A DNA stretch of 64,000 nucleotides from Desarmillaria ectypa (Eukaryota; Basidiomycota; Agaricomycetes; Agaricales; Physalacriaceae): assembly GCA_030407005.1 (NCBI GenBank), contig JAUDYN010000002.1, positions 2,294,001 through 2,358,000 on the forward strand, in the 5' to 3' direction. Numbering within the stretch: position 1 is the stretch's first letter; each line of letters starts with the position of its first letter. Below the pieces are notes generated by a model that did not search any database, had not been told where the DNA came from, and saw only the letters and a program-made list of their open reading frames with translations. The position numbers and the translations under genes were made by a program. Positions 1-11,203 of the stretch are shown one piece after another.

Positions 1-381
1 CGAGCCCCAATTCTGGCTACCAGAACCATACGTAGCGGCCATAGTGGTCGTCGCTGCTTCAGTAGTCATCGCCTTCGACGTCATGGTTTCAGAGGACATC
101 GCAGCGGTAGTGGTAGCCGCCGCCCCGTAATAGCCGCCATTCGCAGTCGAACTTGCAGCTGCAGCTGCTTCAGATGCAGATTGTCTGCTGAGTATTAGTT
201 GATGCATTCGGAAAGAACAGGATAATGCTTACTTTTGGAGCTCAGCCGAATCAGTAAGAGGTATGCCGTTTGGTGCTGAGACTGCAACTTCCGCGCCAAG
301 TGCACTGTCAGGTCTGGGTAGAGCAAGCGCAAAGCCAGAAAGAATGACGGTAGCACCGACGAGAGGGAAAATGAAAACCAT
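1..381 (-). CDS. Small secreted Ala/Thr/Ser-rich protein, 3' part cut by window edge
   Basis: Partial gene; I do not recognise the family. From the ATG at 381 the protein opens with a hydrophobic signal-peptide-like stretch (MVFIFPLVGATVILSGFALA), followed by a short mature N-terminus. An intron at 188-232 has a GTAAGC donor and a CAG acceptor; a second CAG three bases further on (NAGNAG) would drop one codon without a frame change. The second exon runs in frame to the window edge and is low complexity, made of Ala, Thr, Ser and Met repeats. That composition suggests a secreted or wall-associated, O-glycosylated protein. A TATA-like box lies at 643-649 on the same strand, about 260 bases upstream, so the leader is long or holds an unrecognised 5' exon. 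Signal peptide and reading frame are seen; the function is inference. Confidence 0.5.
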
Positions 382-642
382 GGTTGAATAACGAAAGAAT
401 AAACCGTAGGGGTGTAAATGTTGTAGGCCTGAACAGAAGAGCCTCCCTGGAGGATTAGAACAAAATTCTCTATCGAAGAGGTGATCTGTACCATCATGAG
501 TACGTGCGAAGGTGGTAAGGAGAGCGATACATGCCTCAAAGCCGAACGAAAGAAAGGATGCCGAGTCAACTCGACTTTGAAAAAAGATGAAGGAGATGGG
601 AGGGGAAAGAAACGAAGATGCGTGGAAAATGACGGCGGCCGC

Positions 643-649
643 ATTTATA
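643..649 (-). promoter_or_regulatory. TATA-like box upstream of the secreted-protein gene
   Basis: TATAAAT on the minus strand, followed by a pyrimidine-rich leader. It lies about 260 bases before the ATG at 381, with other ATGs in between, so its assignment to that gene is tentative. Confidence 0.35.
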
Positions 650-1065
650 GGATATCCGGATTGAAAGGGATCCATGGCAACATGATTCCCATCTCGACCT
701 AGATATCTCCTACAGCCCCTGAATAACACGGGTTATGAATGGCTCTGATTCTCTCACCGTGATTGGTCGTCGCTTGTTGCTGGTGTTCCAATCTGCCAAC
801 CCATGAACGGACATCTCGGACGCTTGTTGCTACCTTGTTTTTGAAACTAAGTGCCACTACGCGTACACAAAGGGGCCTCTTCCAGGCGCAGCTGTACAAC
901 AATTATCACTGGTATTCAATAAAATAAGTCTTACAAAACGAAGAGAGAACCACACTATGGATAAGTCGCCAAGAATAGGGTCCGTTCCCTGTCCCACACC
1001 TCCGGTTGTGTACACGCGGTTGCATCAAGGTTGCATCAGAATTCAATAGGTCGCTCATTATCCAA

Positions 1066-2179
1066 TCAGTCACCTCGTCGTGACCTCGTTGCAGGTCCTG
1101 ACGGTAATCCAATCCGGTTTCGTTGGCTGATATAATGGCCAGTAGGATGATTGCTCATGGCCTGTGGGTTGACTGCACTGCGTTTGGCGTCTCGAAGTGC
1201 CTTCAAACGATCTGTTGCTTTCGATGGCGGGATGTCATCCACATGATTGGGCCTACGCGTTCGTTCCGGTCTCGAAGGCGTGGGAAGAATGACGGCTGCT
1301 GTGTCGTAGATATCGCGGAGACCTCTCGGACGGGGTAGCTCGGGAATTGGATTTTTGATCACTTCGTATCCGTCATACCGAGAAAGCGGTGTACGCTCAT
1401 GCTCGTCAAAGAGCCATGCAGGGAGATCAGACGGATCGCGAGCCTTTTCAATGTGATAGGCTTTCATTGCACGAGTGAGGCGTGACTCCTGCCCTGGAGG
1501 AGTCTCTGCAAATTATTCCCACTTAGATACACGTCAAATATAACTGTCTGATACTCACCCTCACCTGACATAGTTGTAACATTGGTAGCCCAAGCTTTGC
1601 TGACATTGATGGTCAGAGTACTTGCTGCTGTTGCAACCCGACTCCAAATAGTGGCACCATCGCCAGTATCTGTCGAACTAGCTTGGGATTGACCATAGCC
1701 TTCGACAGTATCAGTTCAAACCGTAACTAAAATATCTTTGGGAACGCACTAGATTCAATGGCATTTGATCGCATAGGCCGTCGGGTACGAAGGGACTGTC
1801 CGGCGTTCCCGGCTGACCGTTGCTCGTCGTCGTCAAGGCTTGCGAGAGAAGACGAATAGCTTGTGGTAGGCTTTATACGATCGAATAATGATGGAGCAGG
1901 TGAAGACGCTGACGACTCGCCAGACGAGTGATAACAAGTGGCGTCAGATAGTGGGTCGTAGGACTGATTTGTGTGCGAAGATGCCCATCGCGACTGTGGA
2001 AACGGCGGTGGGCGAGAACGACCGCCTTGCATGGATGGCGTAGATTTCTGAGGGCGAACTTGTCGCGGTACAGATGGCGCCCGATGGTAACCGCCCTCTT
2101 CATCAGGTCGGTGACGATCTCTAGAGTACGAACGTCGGGGGTTGCTGGGTAGCCCGCCAGCGCGAGGTCGGGTAGACAT
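1066..2179 (-). CDS. Mso1-like protein (Sec1-binding region type), exocytosis
   Basis: Exons 1750-2179, 1559-1699 and 1066-1505 join in phase to 336 residues. The N-terminal half is Arg/Ser/Pro-rich and looks disordered. The centre carries an amphipathic stretch (IWSRVATAASTLTINVSKAW). It is followed by a block in exon 3 (SRLTRAMKAYHIEKARD, then PAWLF) that resembles the RAYYTEKGRPFPPWL-type segment of fungal Mso1 Sec1-binding proteins. Family knowledge: Mso1 binds the SM protein Sec1 and helps secretory vesicles fuse at the plasma membrane. Donors are GTGCGT and GTGAGT; the first acceptor is a weaker AAG. The start at 2179 is chosen as MSTRP; an in-frame ATG at 2191 is possible. The similarity is short, so the role is inference from one motif region. 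Confidence 0.6.
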
Positions 2180-4251
2180 AAAATATTCCAATAACGAATA
2201 GATAAAACGGTCAATAAAGGTAATAATACACAGACTAGCTGGAATTGTGGGAGAGCGACCGAGACGAGGAGGGAGAAGAATATGCAGGACACAGCCACAC
2301 GCATCCTGAACAAATCGGAGGTCGGACCGGTCACCTTCAAACGACTTGACCGCAACTGCCCAACTCGTCCGAGTTATACTTGATAGACCGCTGGCGTCAT
2401 GAAGTATTTTGCTAGTAAAAAGCCATTTGTTTCCATAGTTCTTTTCGTGTATTCATGGACCTCTTTAGGGTCGACACACTGCTTTATTGCTGCTTCAAGT
2501 TGATGACATTCCTAGCGTATATTCCCCAGCGCTTCTTTCGGCTCGAGTGCTAAATAAATTATTGATACCTGCTTTCCCGTCAACTAGCTGGCTGCACTGA
2601 GGCATCACGGTTACCCACGTTCGCCGCTTGTTAATAGGTCGTCGACGTGCTAATCATTCTGGACTCTTTCGGTTGCATTTTCCTCTTTTTCTTCTATCTT
2701 TCGTGGACGAACGAACACGTACAAAAGAATCAGCGTCATACTGGTTCCATCTCAAAAAATGCACAGCTGATATGTTGCATACCCTCAAACCTATGTCGCT
2801 TCCGTGTTGTTGTACGAAGCTGTCCTGTTTATGTACATTGTTGCCTGCTGCATGGAAAAGGACCGATAACCTATGTCTCCATGCCTTCGAAGTCCAGTTT
2901 CTTATTGCTATCATCGGTTATCTCTTTCACAAGCATGGCGTCAGTTGAGCGTCATCGCATGGAGAAGTGCGCTTTTGCTAGAAACCATGGGAGAAGCTAT
3001 GCGAGTACAATTCCTCGGTCCGACCGTATCCGCTCGAAAGGGTTCATCAGAACAAAACGTAAATACTGTTGTATACCTATTTAAACTACTAAAGGGGCGG
3101 GCATCCTTGCCCGGCTGGCGGCGTTTATCATGGACAGAATCGATAACGGATACAGTCGTGACTGTTAACGTGCACGTAGGAATGATGATCACGGACAAGA
3201 TACACGATAGTTCTCCGTAAACTTTTAGCAGCCTGTCCAGCTTATAGTCAGATACCTTCCGACCTTCGTGTCGTGGGCCGCGGTCTCTTGGGATGACTTT
3301 GGCAAGTTTGTCAACTTATGTATGTCTTTAATTTTCTTTGTGGTAGACTTCAGGACTTGTTGGCGTGCGACTTCTTTCTGCCTGTTTGCCGTTTGTCAGG
3401 TCTCCAGGCATATGAATGACACGAAGGCGCATGACAAGACCACAAGGGGAAAATATGAGGGCCACGCTGAGGGCTTCTGGAAAGATGCTACCAAGTTAAC
3501 ACACACACTCTCCTATGTGGCCGTTATTTTGTGGAGCAAGTTTTAACCCTTGTGTCGATGTTTGAGGTTGCCATTGGCATGTTCAAATCCACTATGGGAT
3601 GACACAAGAAACCTGTAGGTAACCAGTATTCCGAATTCTTCACGTATCACTGGTCCGTATCCTGGCGCTTCACGGGCAACGGACTCAAGTTCGTTCCGGT
3701 TGATCCATTTGTGAGAGAACTGCGTTAGCGAAAGTCGCATAGGAATGATTTGTCATCGGTCCGATCTTCCGCAGAAATATACCTTGAAAATGTCCTCTTG
3801 GGCTGTCGAACGTCAATCGCAAAAGCCTCCTGCTAGCAACTGTTACAGCTTAAAGTACGGGAAACAAATTGCTTCTTTCTCGGTTATACAGTCTAAAAAG
3901 TCGCCCTGCGCTCTGGCGCTCCATGAGCCGGATATCCAATTTTGAATACTGCACCAAGTCTGGATTCCAAGGATGATTACATAACGCTAGTCGCAGTATG
4001 CCTTTCAATAATTGAGATACTACTTAAAGGCCGCTTGAAAAATCCCGGCAGCGAGTCGCCCCTTCAAGCTGGCAAATGATAATTGAACAGTGGACGCAGC
4101 GCCTGACCTCCTAATCCGAATTCCCAGAGTCGAGACCCGTATCAGCATTTGGACGTTGTGAACAGACGGTTCCCCCCGTTATTCCGATATGGGTCCCATA
4201 TGAAGTCGCTGCCCAACGAAATCAAACAGTGTCCTCCTTCCTCCCACCGCT
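2180..4251. other. 2.07 kb divergent intergenic stretch without a recognised gene
   Basis: It lies between the starts of the Mso1-like gene (-) and the sulfide:quinone oxidoreductase gene (+). Only short overlapping ORFs occur on both strands (for example 2647-3084 and 3268-3546), none with a recognisable domain or consistent splice-joined extension. No tandem repeat or transposon end was noticed. It may hold a fast-evolving orphan gene or a non-coding transcript; I cannot support either. Confidence 0.4.
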
Positions 4252-5975
4252 ATGCTTACTGTCCGACGTGTCGCCTGTTCTGCTAAATGGTTTCGTCTCG
4301 CTAGCACTTCTGCGCCTGGAGACAAGTATAAAGTTATCGTAGTTGGCGCTGGTACGCTTTTTACACATCGATTGCATTCTTTTCCCATGCTCACACTCGG
4401 CTAGGTAGCGCTGGCTTATCTGTTGCGAATCAGGTGTACAATCGCTTCAAATCTGCTGGAAAACCACTAAACAGCGGAGATGTTGCCATTATTGATGCTG
4501 CAGAGTTCCATTATTATCAAGTGAGCATTCCTTCCGAAAAAAAAGATGACACACAGTCTAATTTGTAGCAGCCTGGATGGCATGTCATTTCCATTCCGAT
4601 ACTTCCAGCATCTGACTTCAACTAGGACCATGGTGGGCTCTGGTCTCGAAAAAAAAACCGAATTCCGTCGACCATTAGCATCGCTAATTCCCAAACATTT
4701 GACTCATGTCAACGAAAATGTCAAGTCCTTTTCCCCCGAAACCTCTTCGGTAACGACGGCATCCGGGCGCAGTCTTACCTATGAGACACTCGTGGTCGCG
4801 GCAGGCCTCCAGATTAACTGGAGTGGCATTCAAGGACTTCCCCAGGCACTCTCTGATTCGACATCTGGCGTCTCATCTATCTATTCGTATGACACTTGCG
4901 ACAAAGTTTGGGCAGACATTGAATCCATTCGGTCTGGTAATGCCGTATTCACGCAACCTGCTGGGGTTATCAAGTGCGGCGGAGGTGAGTCCTTCGGTGA
5001 ATGCCTAGATGTCGTTGCTAACGGACGTTCTCAGCTCCTCAAAAAATCATGTGGATGGCCTGGGATAGGTTCAGAAAGACCGACAGGAGGGAGAATATCA
5101 AGATTGATTTCTACACTGGCACGCCCACCATGTTTACTGTCAAGAAATACTCGGATGCTCTAAATGCCCTTCGCGTAGAACGCGGTATCGGCGGTCACTT
5201 CCAATACAACCTTGTCGCGATCGACTCTGCCAATCATAAAGCCACTTTTGCCAAAAGTGATGGATCAAAAGTCGATGTAGATTACACTATTCTGCACGTT
5301 ACGCCTCCGATGGGTCCCCTAGATTTTCTCAAGGGCTCCCCAATTGCTGATAGCGCAGGATGGGTCACCGTTGATCAAGGTACCTTACAACACACTAAGC
5401 CAGAGTACGCCAACATCTTTGCTCTTGGAGACTGTTCATCCTTGCCCACTTCTAAAACTGCTGCTGCGATCACCGGACAAGCTCCCGTCCTTACCGAAAA
5501 TCTCTTCTCTTTCATGGACACAGGCAAGGTTAGCAACGCAAGATATGATGGTTACACCAGTTGTCCAGTGCGTCGCGTCTATTCTGGTATCTGTACTGGA
5601 CTTAGCTACTTCTAGCTGCTGACCGGTTACGGTGAACTAATGCTCGCCGAATTTAAATACGGTCTTGAACTGAGTGAGACATTCTCGTCCTTCGTTGATC
5701 AGTCAAAGAGTTGGAGGTAATTACGCTTCATCACCTGCTAAAGTACTATAACTAAAATACTCCAAGATTGTTCTACCACCTAAAGAAGGTACGGCATTGT
5801 TGCTGAACTGTGAATAATATGCTCAGAATTGCACAGGATATTTTCCCCGCCACTTATTGGCATTTCATGGTAGGTGGCTGCCTTTTCTCATGGATGTCCC
5901 TTTCAAAGCTGTGTCTTTCCCAAGGTTCGCGGACAGTGGTTTGGTACCAGAGGGATCTTCAGGCCCCGCTTCTAA
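4252..5975 (+). CDS. hmt2: Mitochondrial sulfide:quinone oxidoreductase
   Basis: Flavoprotein that oxidises sulfide and passes electrons to ubiquinone on the inner mitochondrial membrane. Nine exons (4252-4351, 4405-4520, 4569-4579, 4626-4984, 5035-5567, 5616-5716, 5767-5788, 5837-5869, 5925-5975) give 441 residues, the usual SQR length. The N-terminus (MLTVRRVACSAKWFRLAST) looks like a mitochondrial presequence. It is followed by the FAD-binding GAGSAG motif, then HYYQPGW and the GDCSSLPTSKTAAA block. Both catalytic cysteines expected from animal SQR are present: about Cys193 (VIKCGGAPQK) and Cys372 (YTSCPLLTGY). The last exons encode the conserved tail FMVRGQWFGTRG. Exon 3 is only 11 nt and the intron after it (4580-4625) starts with GC, not GT; only this splicing restores QPGWTMVG. 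SRC1 follows on the same strand after 167 bases. Confidence 0.93.
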
Positions 5976-6142
5976 AATGTAGCGTAATTTGGTACACAAT
6001 GTTATTACAAGTTCATGGGAATACGTATGTTACCCAATGTTGGCCTTTCTGGGGTTGTTTTCTCACGGCATCGTGTCACAACTGTGACTGCGCATCTTTC
6101 ACGGACACCACGAGGATCTTTTGTTGACAGGCTGAGTTAACA

Positions 6143-8906
6143 ATGTCGACGCGGCTCACTACGACCCAGGTCATTGAGCAAGGACGATATCTAGACCCAG
6201 ACTTTGAGGCGTCATCGCTTACTGTATCTCAGCTCATGGGTGTCCTTCTTCACCACCGTGTCAACTTTCCAACGCCATACTCCAAACCAAAGCTCGTTCA
6301 GATCTTCAACGAAGAAATCAAGTCAAAGTTGTCGCCTCTAAAGCGTCAGCGTTTGAAACAGCAAAACAGTATTGCGAGTGACGATGGGATAACTGACGGT
6401 GTAACGGGGCAACCTCTGGCAGGTAGTAGTGAAACAAAGGTGAGTAGGTCGCGTTTAATTATATTCGGTCTGGCCGACTCTGTATCAAGACCACTGCACC
6501 AGCGAGGAGGTCTTCCAGACGTCTTTCTCGGGCCCCAACTCAAGAAGTGGAGTCCTCTCCGCCCCGTCCTGACCCAGTGCGTCCATATTTTTATTGTGGT
6601 TTTAACTTGTCTAGAGCGTAGACTTTACAGCCCAAGCGCCGTCGTTCATCGGCACAGCCGAATCTGGGCGGTCCGTCGCGTAAATCCACCGTCAAAAAGG
6701 CACCAACACTGGTGGAAGAGAGTGAACCTGATGAGGAGCTACCGGTCCGCAAAGTCGGAAGGAGTAAGAAAGCTGTGAGTGGCGTATTCTATATCTGGGA
6801 GTCAACGTCCGATATACCTGTGTTCTCGCAGTCAGAAACTGCAGGAGCATCGAGTCGTCGAGTTTCTCATACTGTGTGTAGCAATCTTCTCATCTGAATA
6901 CTTACTCAATGGTCAAACAGGAAGACAGTGGCTGGGAAGACAATAATGTCTTTCAGTCTGGTGCCGAATCGTCATCGCCAATGCGTCCTTCGCCTGTACG
7001 TCCGAGAACGCGGCGGCCGCTACGGCAGTCGCGAAAATCTTCTTCGGCCCCTCCCCAAATGGTCCCTTTATCACCACCAACGCCTGCTGTGGGACCAGCC
7101 AGTTTACACCGATCACCTCCCCAATCCCGGTTTGAACCCCAACTACCATCCATCATATCGGCAGGATCGCGCTTATCGGTACCAAGGTTCTCTACCCCCA
7201 GTCCTCCGCATGGGGAGCCAGAAAGCGAAACCAAAGATGAACCGATTGAGGAAGCTATACCCGATGATGACGAGGGTATCACTGAAGCGGCCTCTGCCGT
7301 AGACCGCCCCGCTAACCGTGAAGCCAACGAGGAAACAAATGCCGTCGAGGATGTTCCGGCCTCTGCCATATTGCCTCTTCGAGGACAAGATGTAGTTGAA
7401 CGTCTTCTTGCCCAAGCCCAGAGGCCACCTCCGCGCGCTCCGCTGTCACCCGCGATTCGGTTGTTCCTTTTAACATTCTTCGTGGGGCTCGTAGCGGTGA
7501 TCTGGAATTATAAATTGCAATCCGTATCATTTGGTTACTGTGATCCCGGAAGTGATACAAACCCTTTACTAGAAGAAGCGAGAGTCAACCGGAGGGCCAT
7601 CGAATTGTGCAACCGCGAGAACAGGAGTCTTCTACACGAGGATGTCGAAGGAGATTTAACGCCGTGTCCGTTACCTTTCATACTCCCAACGTTCTATCCC
7701 GATTCATGCACTCCATGTCCGGACCATGCCACATGCACCCGGGACAGTGTGACGTGCAATACCGGTTACATGTTGCGTTCTCATCCGCTGGCTTTCTATT
7801 TGTCGCCTGTATCCTCTCGGAACGACATAAATCTGTTGCTTTCATCGCCACCCAATGATCTTGTCTGGAGATTGGTTCATGAATTAGTCGATGGATTGCC
7901 TGGGTTGCCAAGCGTATTTCTACCCCCCTCTTGTGTGGAAGATCCGAGACGCCAGAGGAACATCGGGACTTTAGGCAAATACATTGATAACGTCCTTTCG
8001 GAGAAACGAGGCGAGATTCTTTGTGCGGGTAATGCTACTGACGTCGCCGATGTTGATGGTGGAGACGCGAAGAAGTGGGGAATGCCCCTTGATAGTCTCC
8101 GAGATCTCATGTTGAGTTTGACACCGGTGAGTAATACTGTCATCCTATTTGCCAATCTAGATTCTGAGTATCTTGTAGGCTCACCTCATCAAAAACTTTG
8201 ACGACCTGTTTACCGAAGCTATCCAGCAATTGGTAGAATGGGGTGGTGTTATCATAAGTGAAGATTCCAGGTGCGTTCATGTATCTCACGTTATAAATTT
8301 GTTTTTAACACATTTGTATTCATCTCCAGCGGCGACCGGTACATTGCACACAACACTCCTAAACTCACTTGGGTGTGTACCGTGAGAGTCAAGTCTCGGG
8401 AAACATGGATCGCATGGCGATTGACGCTGTTTGGTGCGTTCCCTGTGCAACATGCTATACAGCGCCACTAACCACTCCTGTTGCCGCTAGGTTTGCTTGC
8501 TTTCGGCGTTTTCACACTCCTAGCCCAGCGCAGAAGAGTCAAAGTTGAAGAGGACGCTAAACGCGTAGCGGACCTTGTTGACTACGTGCTTGCAAAACTC
8601 AAATACACGGAACTAGGGCATCATACGGATCCCATAACTGTACCATTCCCATATGTACCATCCGTCCGGCTACGCGATGAGGTCATGCATCTCGAACCTG
8701 AGTGGAGGAAAAGGGTGCTATGGGACCGGGTAGAGAAAGTCGTTGAGAGTAATGCGAATGTTCGAGCGAATATTCAAGAGGTGTATGGCGGTGATGAAAT
8801 GAGGGTGTGGCGGTGGGTTGGAAGTCATCCATTCACCGGCATACAGACCCCAATCAGATTCGACGTTGGGGGACAAACAACTGACGACGGCACGGGCAGT
8901 CGATGA
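6143..8906 (+). CDS. SRC1: Inner nuclear membrane protein with HeH/LEM-like motif and MSC domain (Src1/Heh1/Lem2)
   Basis: Chromatin- and rDNA-tethering protein of the inner nuclear membrane. Eight exons (6143-6439, 6490-6576, 6631-6774, 6832-6873, 6921-8126, 8179-8270, 8330-8433, 8491-8906) give 795 residues. Residues about 16-58 form a helix-extension-helix motif starting YLDPDFEASSLTVSQL. A long Arg/Ser/Pro-rich nucleoplasmic linker follows. Transmembrane segment 1 lies at about 369-388 (LFLLTFFVGLVAVIW), then a Cys-containing lumenal domain, and transmembrane segment 2 at about 651-672 (WRLTLFGLLAFGVFTLLAQR, split by an intron). The C-terminus is the Man1-Src1 (MSC) domain ending near the WVGSHPF segment. 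The order HeH-TM-lumenal-TM-MSC is diagnostic. Family knowledge: the two termini face the nucleoplasm; Src1/Lem2 also recruits ESCRT at nuclear envelope holes. Confidence 0.92.
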
Positions 8907-9367
8907 TAGTATCTTTCATTCTTGTTTACTTTTTCTATCGCTTGTCGTTTATCTATGTAATAAGTAAGATATCAGATAGTACTACTGTTCAATATACATG
9001 CACGGCATGTGCCGCATCGATTATCCTTCCATACTGAATGAAGTACTTCCGTGAACGCCACGGATGACGTCTTATCATCGACGTTGAGCGTTTCACTCGA
9101 CTGAGGAGAGTTGTCTTGACCACAGAGTGGCAAAAGGGGCAGCCTATGAAGGATCTGACAGGTATATGACGAGTTTCCTGCGTGGTCAATCCCTGAAAAG
9201 GATCCGCTATTGTGCTATACTCGTGCTACAAAGAAGTCGACGCATAAGGCAAAAAACTTATCGAGAACCTGCATCAAACCGCATATATTTGTCCTGTTCC
9301 TCCGGACCAAGGCACGCAACGATGCCGATACCATGGGCCTAGATATCTGATGACTCCACAAACAGGG
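8907..9367. other. Convergent intergenic region SRC1 / VPS23
   Basis: 460 bases between two converging gene ends. It should hold both 3' untranslated regions and polyadenylation sites. No further feature seen. Confidence 0.5.
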
Positions 9368-11203
9368 TCAAGACCACGGAGATCCCATCGACATACTCAT
9401 GGGGACACCAGACTGTATTTTCTCAATCAGCGCCCGCTTCATAAATTGCTCCTCCGCTAGTATACGGGTAGTCTGGTGTTATGGATGAACTTTGATGGCC
9501 TCATATGGAAACAGAAATCACCATACCCTGAGAAAACGTTCCAAGTCAATACGGCCGCTGTTCAAGGCTCTATGGAGATGGTAAATAGTGTCTTCGATGG
9601 CGTTGTCTTCTGCGACCAAGTTAATTAACCTGAAACGATGGCGATTCACACAGATGATGAGCGTCATTGAGGGGACGTGAGTTTATGACTCACTGATTGT
9701 GAACTATTGTCGTCGAGCAAACAAGCTCATCAACTTCAGGGTCTCCCTTCCGACGAAGCTCAGACATATTCCGTTCCGTCTGATCAACAGTGCTTCTCAT
9801 ACGATTGCTCACATTACGACAAACGTCTCGAATAGCTTCTAATCTCGCCATTTCATCACGGATGGCAGGTTCGCCGAGGAGTAAATCAGATTGTTGCGCA
9901 CGAAGGCGCTCAGCATCGAGGGACAACGCTTGAGCTAATGAAGCAAGTTCAGAAGTTAATTTCTGGTGGACTTGATCGTGAAGCCGCAGGAGTTCAGGGT
10001 TTGGAGGTCGAGGCGGAGGAGCAAATGTTGATGGGGCCTGGACTGGGCCAGACGGAAAGATATCTACAGACTCTTCATCCAAAAGGTTGGGAATGGGAGG
10101 AGGGCTCACGCCTGGGGGCTGCAGAGGCTGCGTTAGAGCGTGAGGTGGTAAAGTGTTAGTAAAATTTGGGGGCAATATAGGAGGGAGTGCGATGACGGGC
10201 AGTGGAGGTCGTGGCGGAGGACCCGAGGATCGAGGATCGTGGAAGCGGAATTGACTTTGAGGGGGCGAAATTGAGGGGATAGACAAACCCATTGAAACTG
10301 AAGACGATCGGTCTGCAGGGGGACTCCTCGGGACTTCCAAATCGACTTTTGGATGAGACGGAAGAGAAGGAGGAGAGCGGCTCTCAAGTATCGTTGACTA
10401 ATGAAACGTCAGTAGGACAATTGTTATTCATGTCTCATGGCTACCTTTCCTAAAGGTGAAGAAAGCACAGGTGAGGAACGGCTTGGTGAAGGTGAATGCG
10501 AGGTAAATATTGAAGCATATCCCGGCTTGGGAGGTAATACAGGACGGCTAGGCGGCTGCGACAATGGCTGCTCTGGTCGTGGGCTTGTGGGTAAAGGTGG
10601 TGGCGGCTTCTGCGCATACTCCGGATTTCCACTTGGGGGTCTGGCAACTTGTTTGTGTCTGGCGTACACGGGTGGCTCGCGAGAGAAGTAATCCTGCAAA
10701 GCTTCGACCAATCCTGATAAGCTACAACCCTAAAGGAACGATTTCCGAGTCGGTGATAATCAATTGGAGTCCAAATTCATTCCTACCTCGCTCTTACGAC
10801 TCCAGTTCTGCATGTATTCAATATTACACCGTCCGCTGACATCGATATACTTTCCAGCCTTGACTAGCATGTCGTTGGTGGGCACGACGTAGACAATGGG
10901 AGGCTGAACCGGGTATTCCCTCGTGAGCCAGATCGCGACAGGTATATTGTAGGAAGCACCACGATATGAGATAGGAATGAGTCCATGAAGACAGAGCAAG
11001 AGCTGGGTCCGACCATCGTCATAGACTAGATAGGATTGAGTCAAGTACAAAGAGACAGACATTCACGAACTGTAGACGTCCGACTTGGGCCGCAGCGAAG
11101 GGTAACGCGACAGCGCCGAATCCGTGTCTGAATATACGCGTTCTTTGCTGGGATATGGCTGTATATTTTGGCGAAGCCATTTCTGAGTCAAGGTGTATTC
11201 CAT
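9368..11203 (-). CDS. VPS23: ESCRT-I subunit Vps23/TSG101 (UEV domain, Pro-rich linker, coiled coil, steadiness box)
   Basis: Recognises ubiquitinated cargo on endosomes and builds ESCRT-I for multivesicular body sorting. Six exons (11071-11203, 10787-11025, 10445-10729, 9694-10397, 9527-9629, 9368-9472, read on the minus strand) give 522 residues. Residues about 5-140 are the inactive E2-like UEV domain: WLRQNIQPYPSKERVY, then DDGRTQLLLCLHG, REYPVQPPIVYVVP and GLVEALQDYF. No catalytic Cys lies at the E2 position, as expected. A Pro-rich linker of about 200 residues follows, then a coiled coil (about 354-440). The C-terminal steadiness box starts GDPEVDELV and ends near LAEEQFMKRALIEKI. The acceptor at 10730 was chosen over a nearer AG because it alone keeps the conserved SEGCSLSGLV frame. 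RIM20, which acts in the ESCRT-linked pH pathway, lies about 43 kb away; no direct context link is implied. Confidence 0.95.

Noticed and set aside
195..644. Alternative frame over the secreted-protein gene with membrane-like stretches (VYSFVIQPWFSFSLSS)
   Set aside because: It does not splice into the Ala/Thr-rich exon in frame; the signal-peptide frame from 381 does.
3268..3546. Plus-strand ORF with hydrophobic N-terminus, considered as a small secreted protein
   Set aside because: The hydrophobic stretch is broken by charged and aromatic residues, no cleavage-like site, and no promoter signal upstream.
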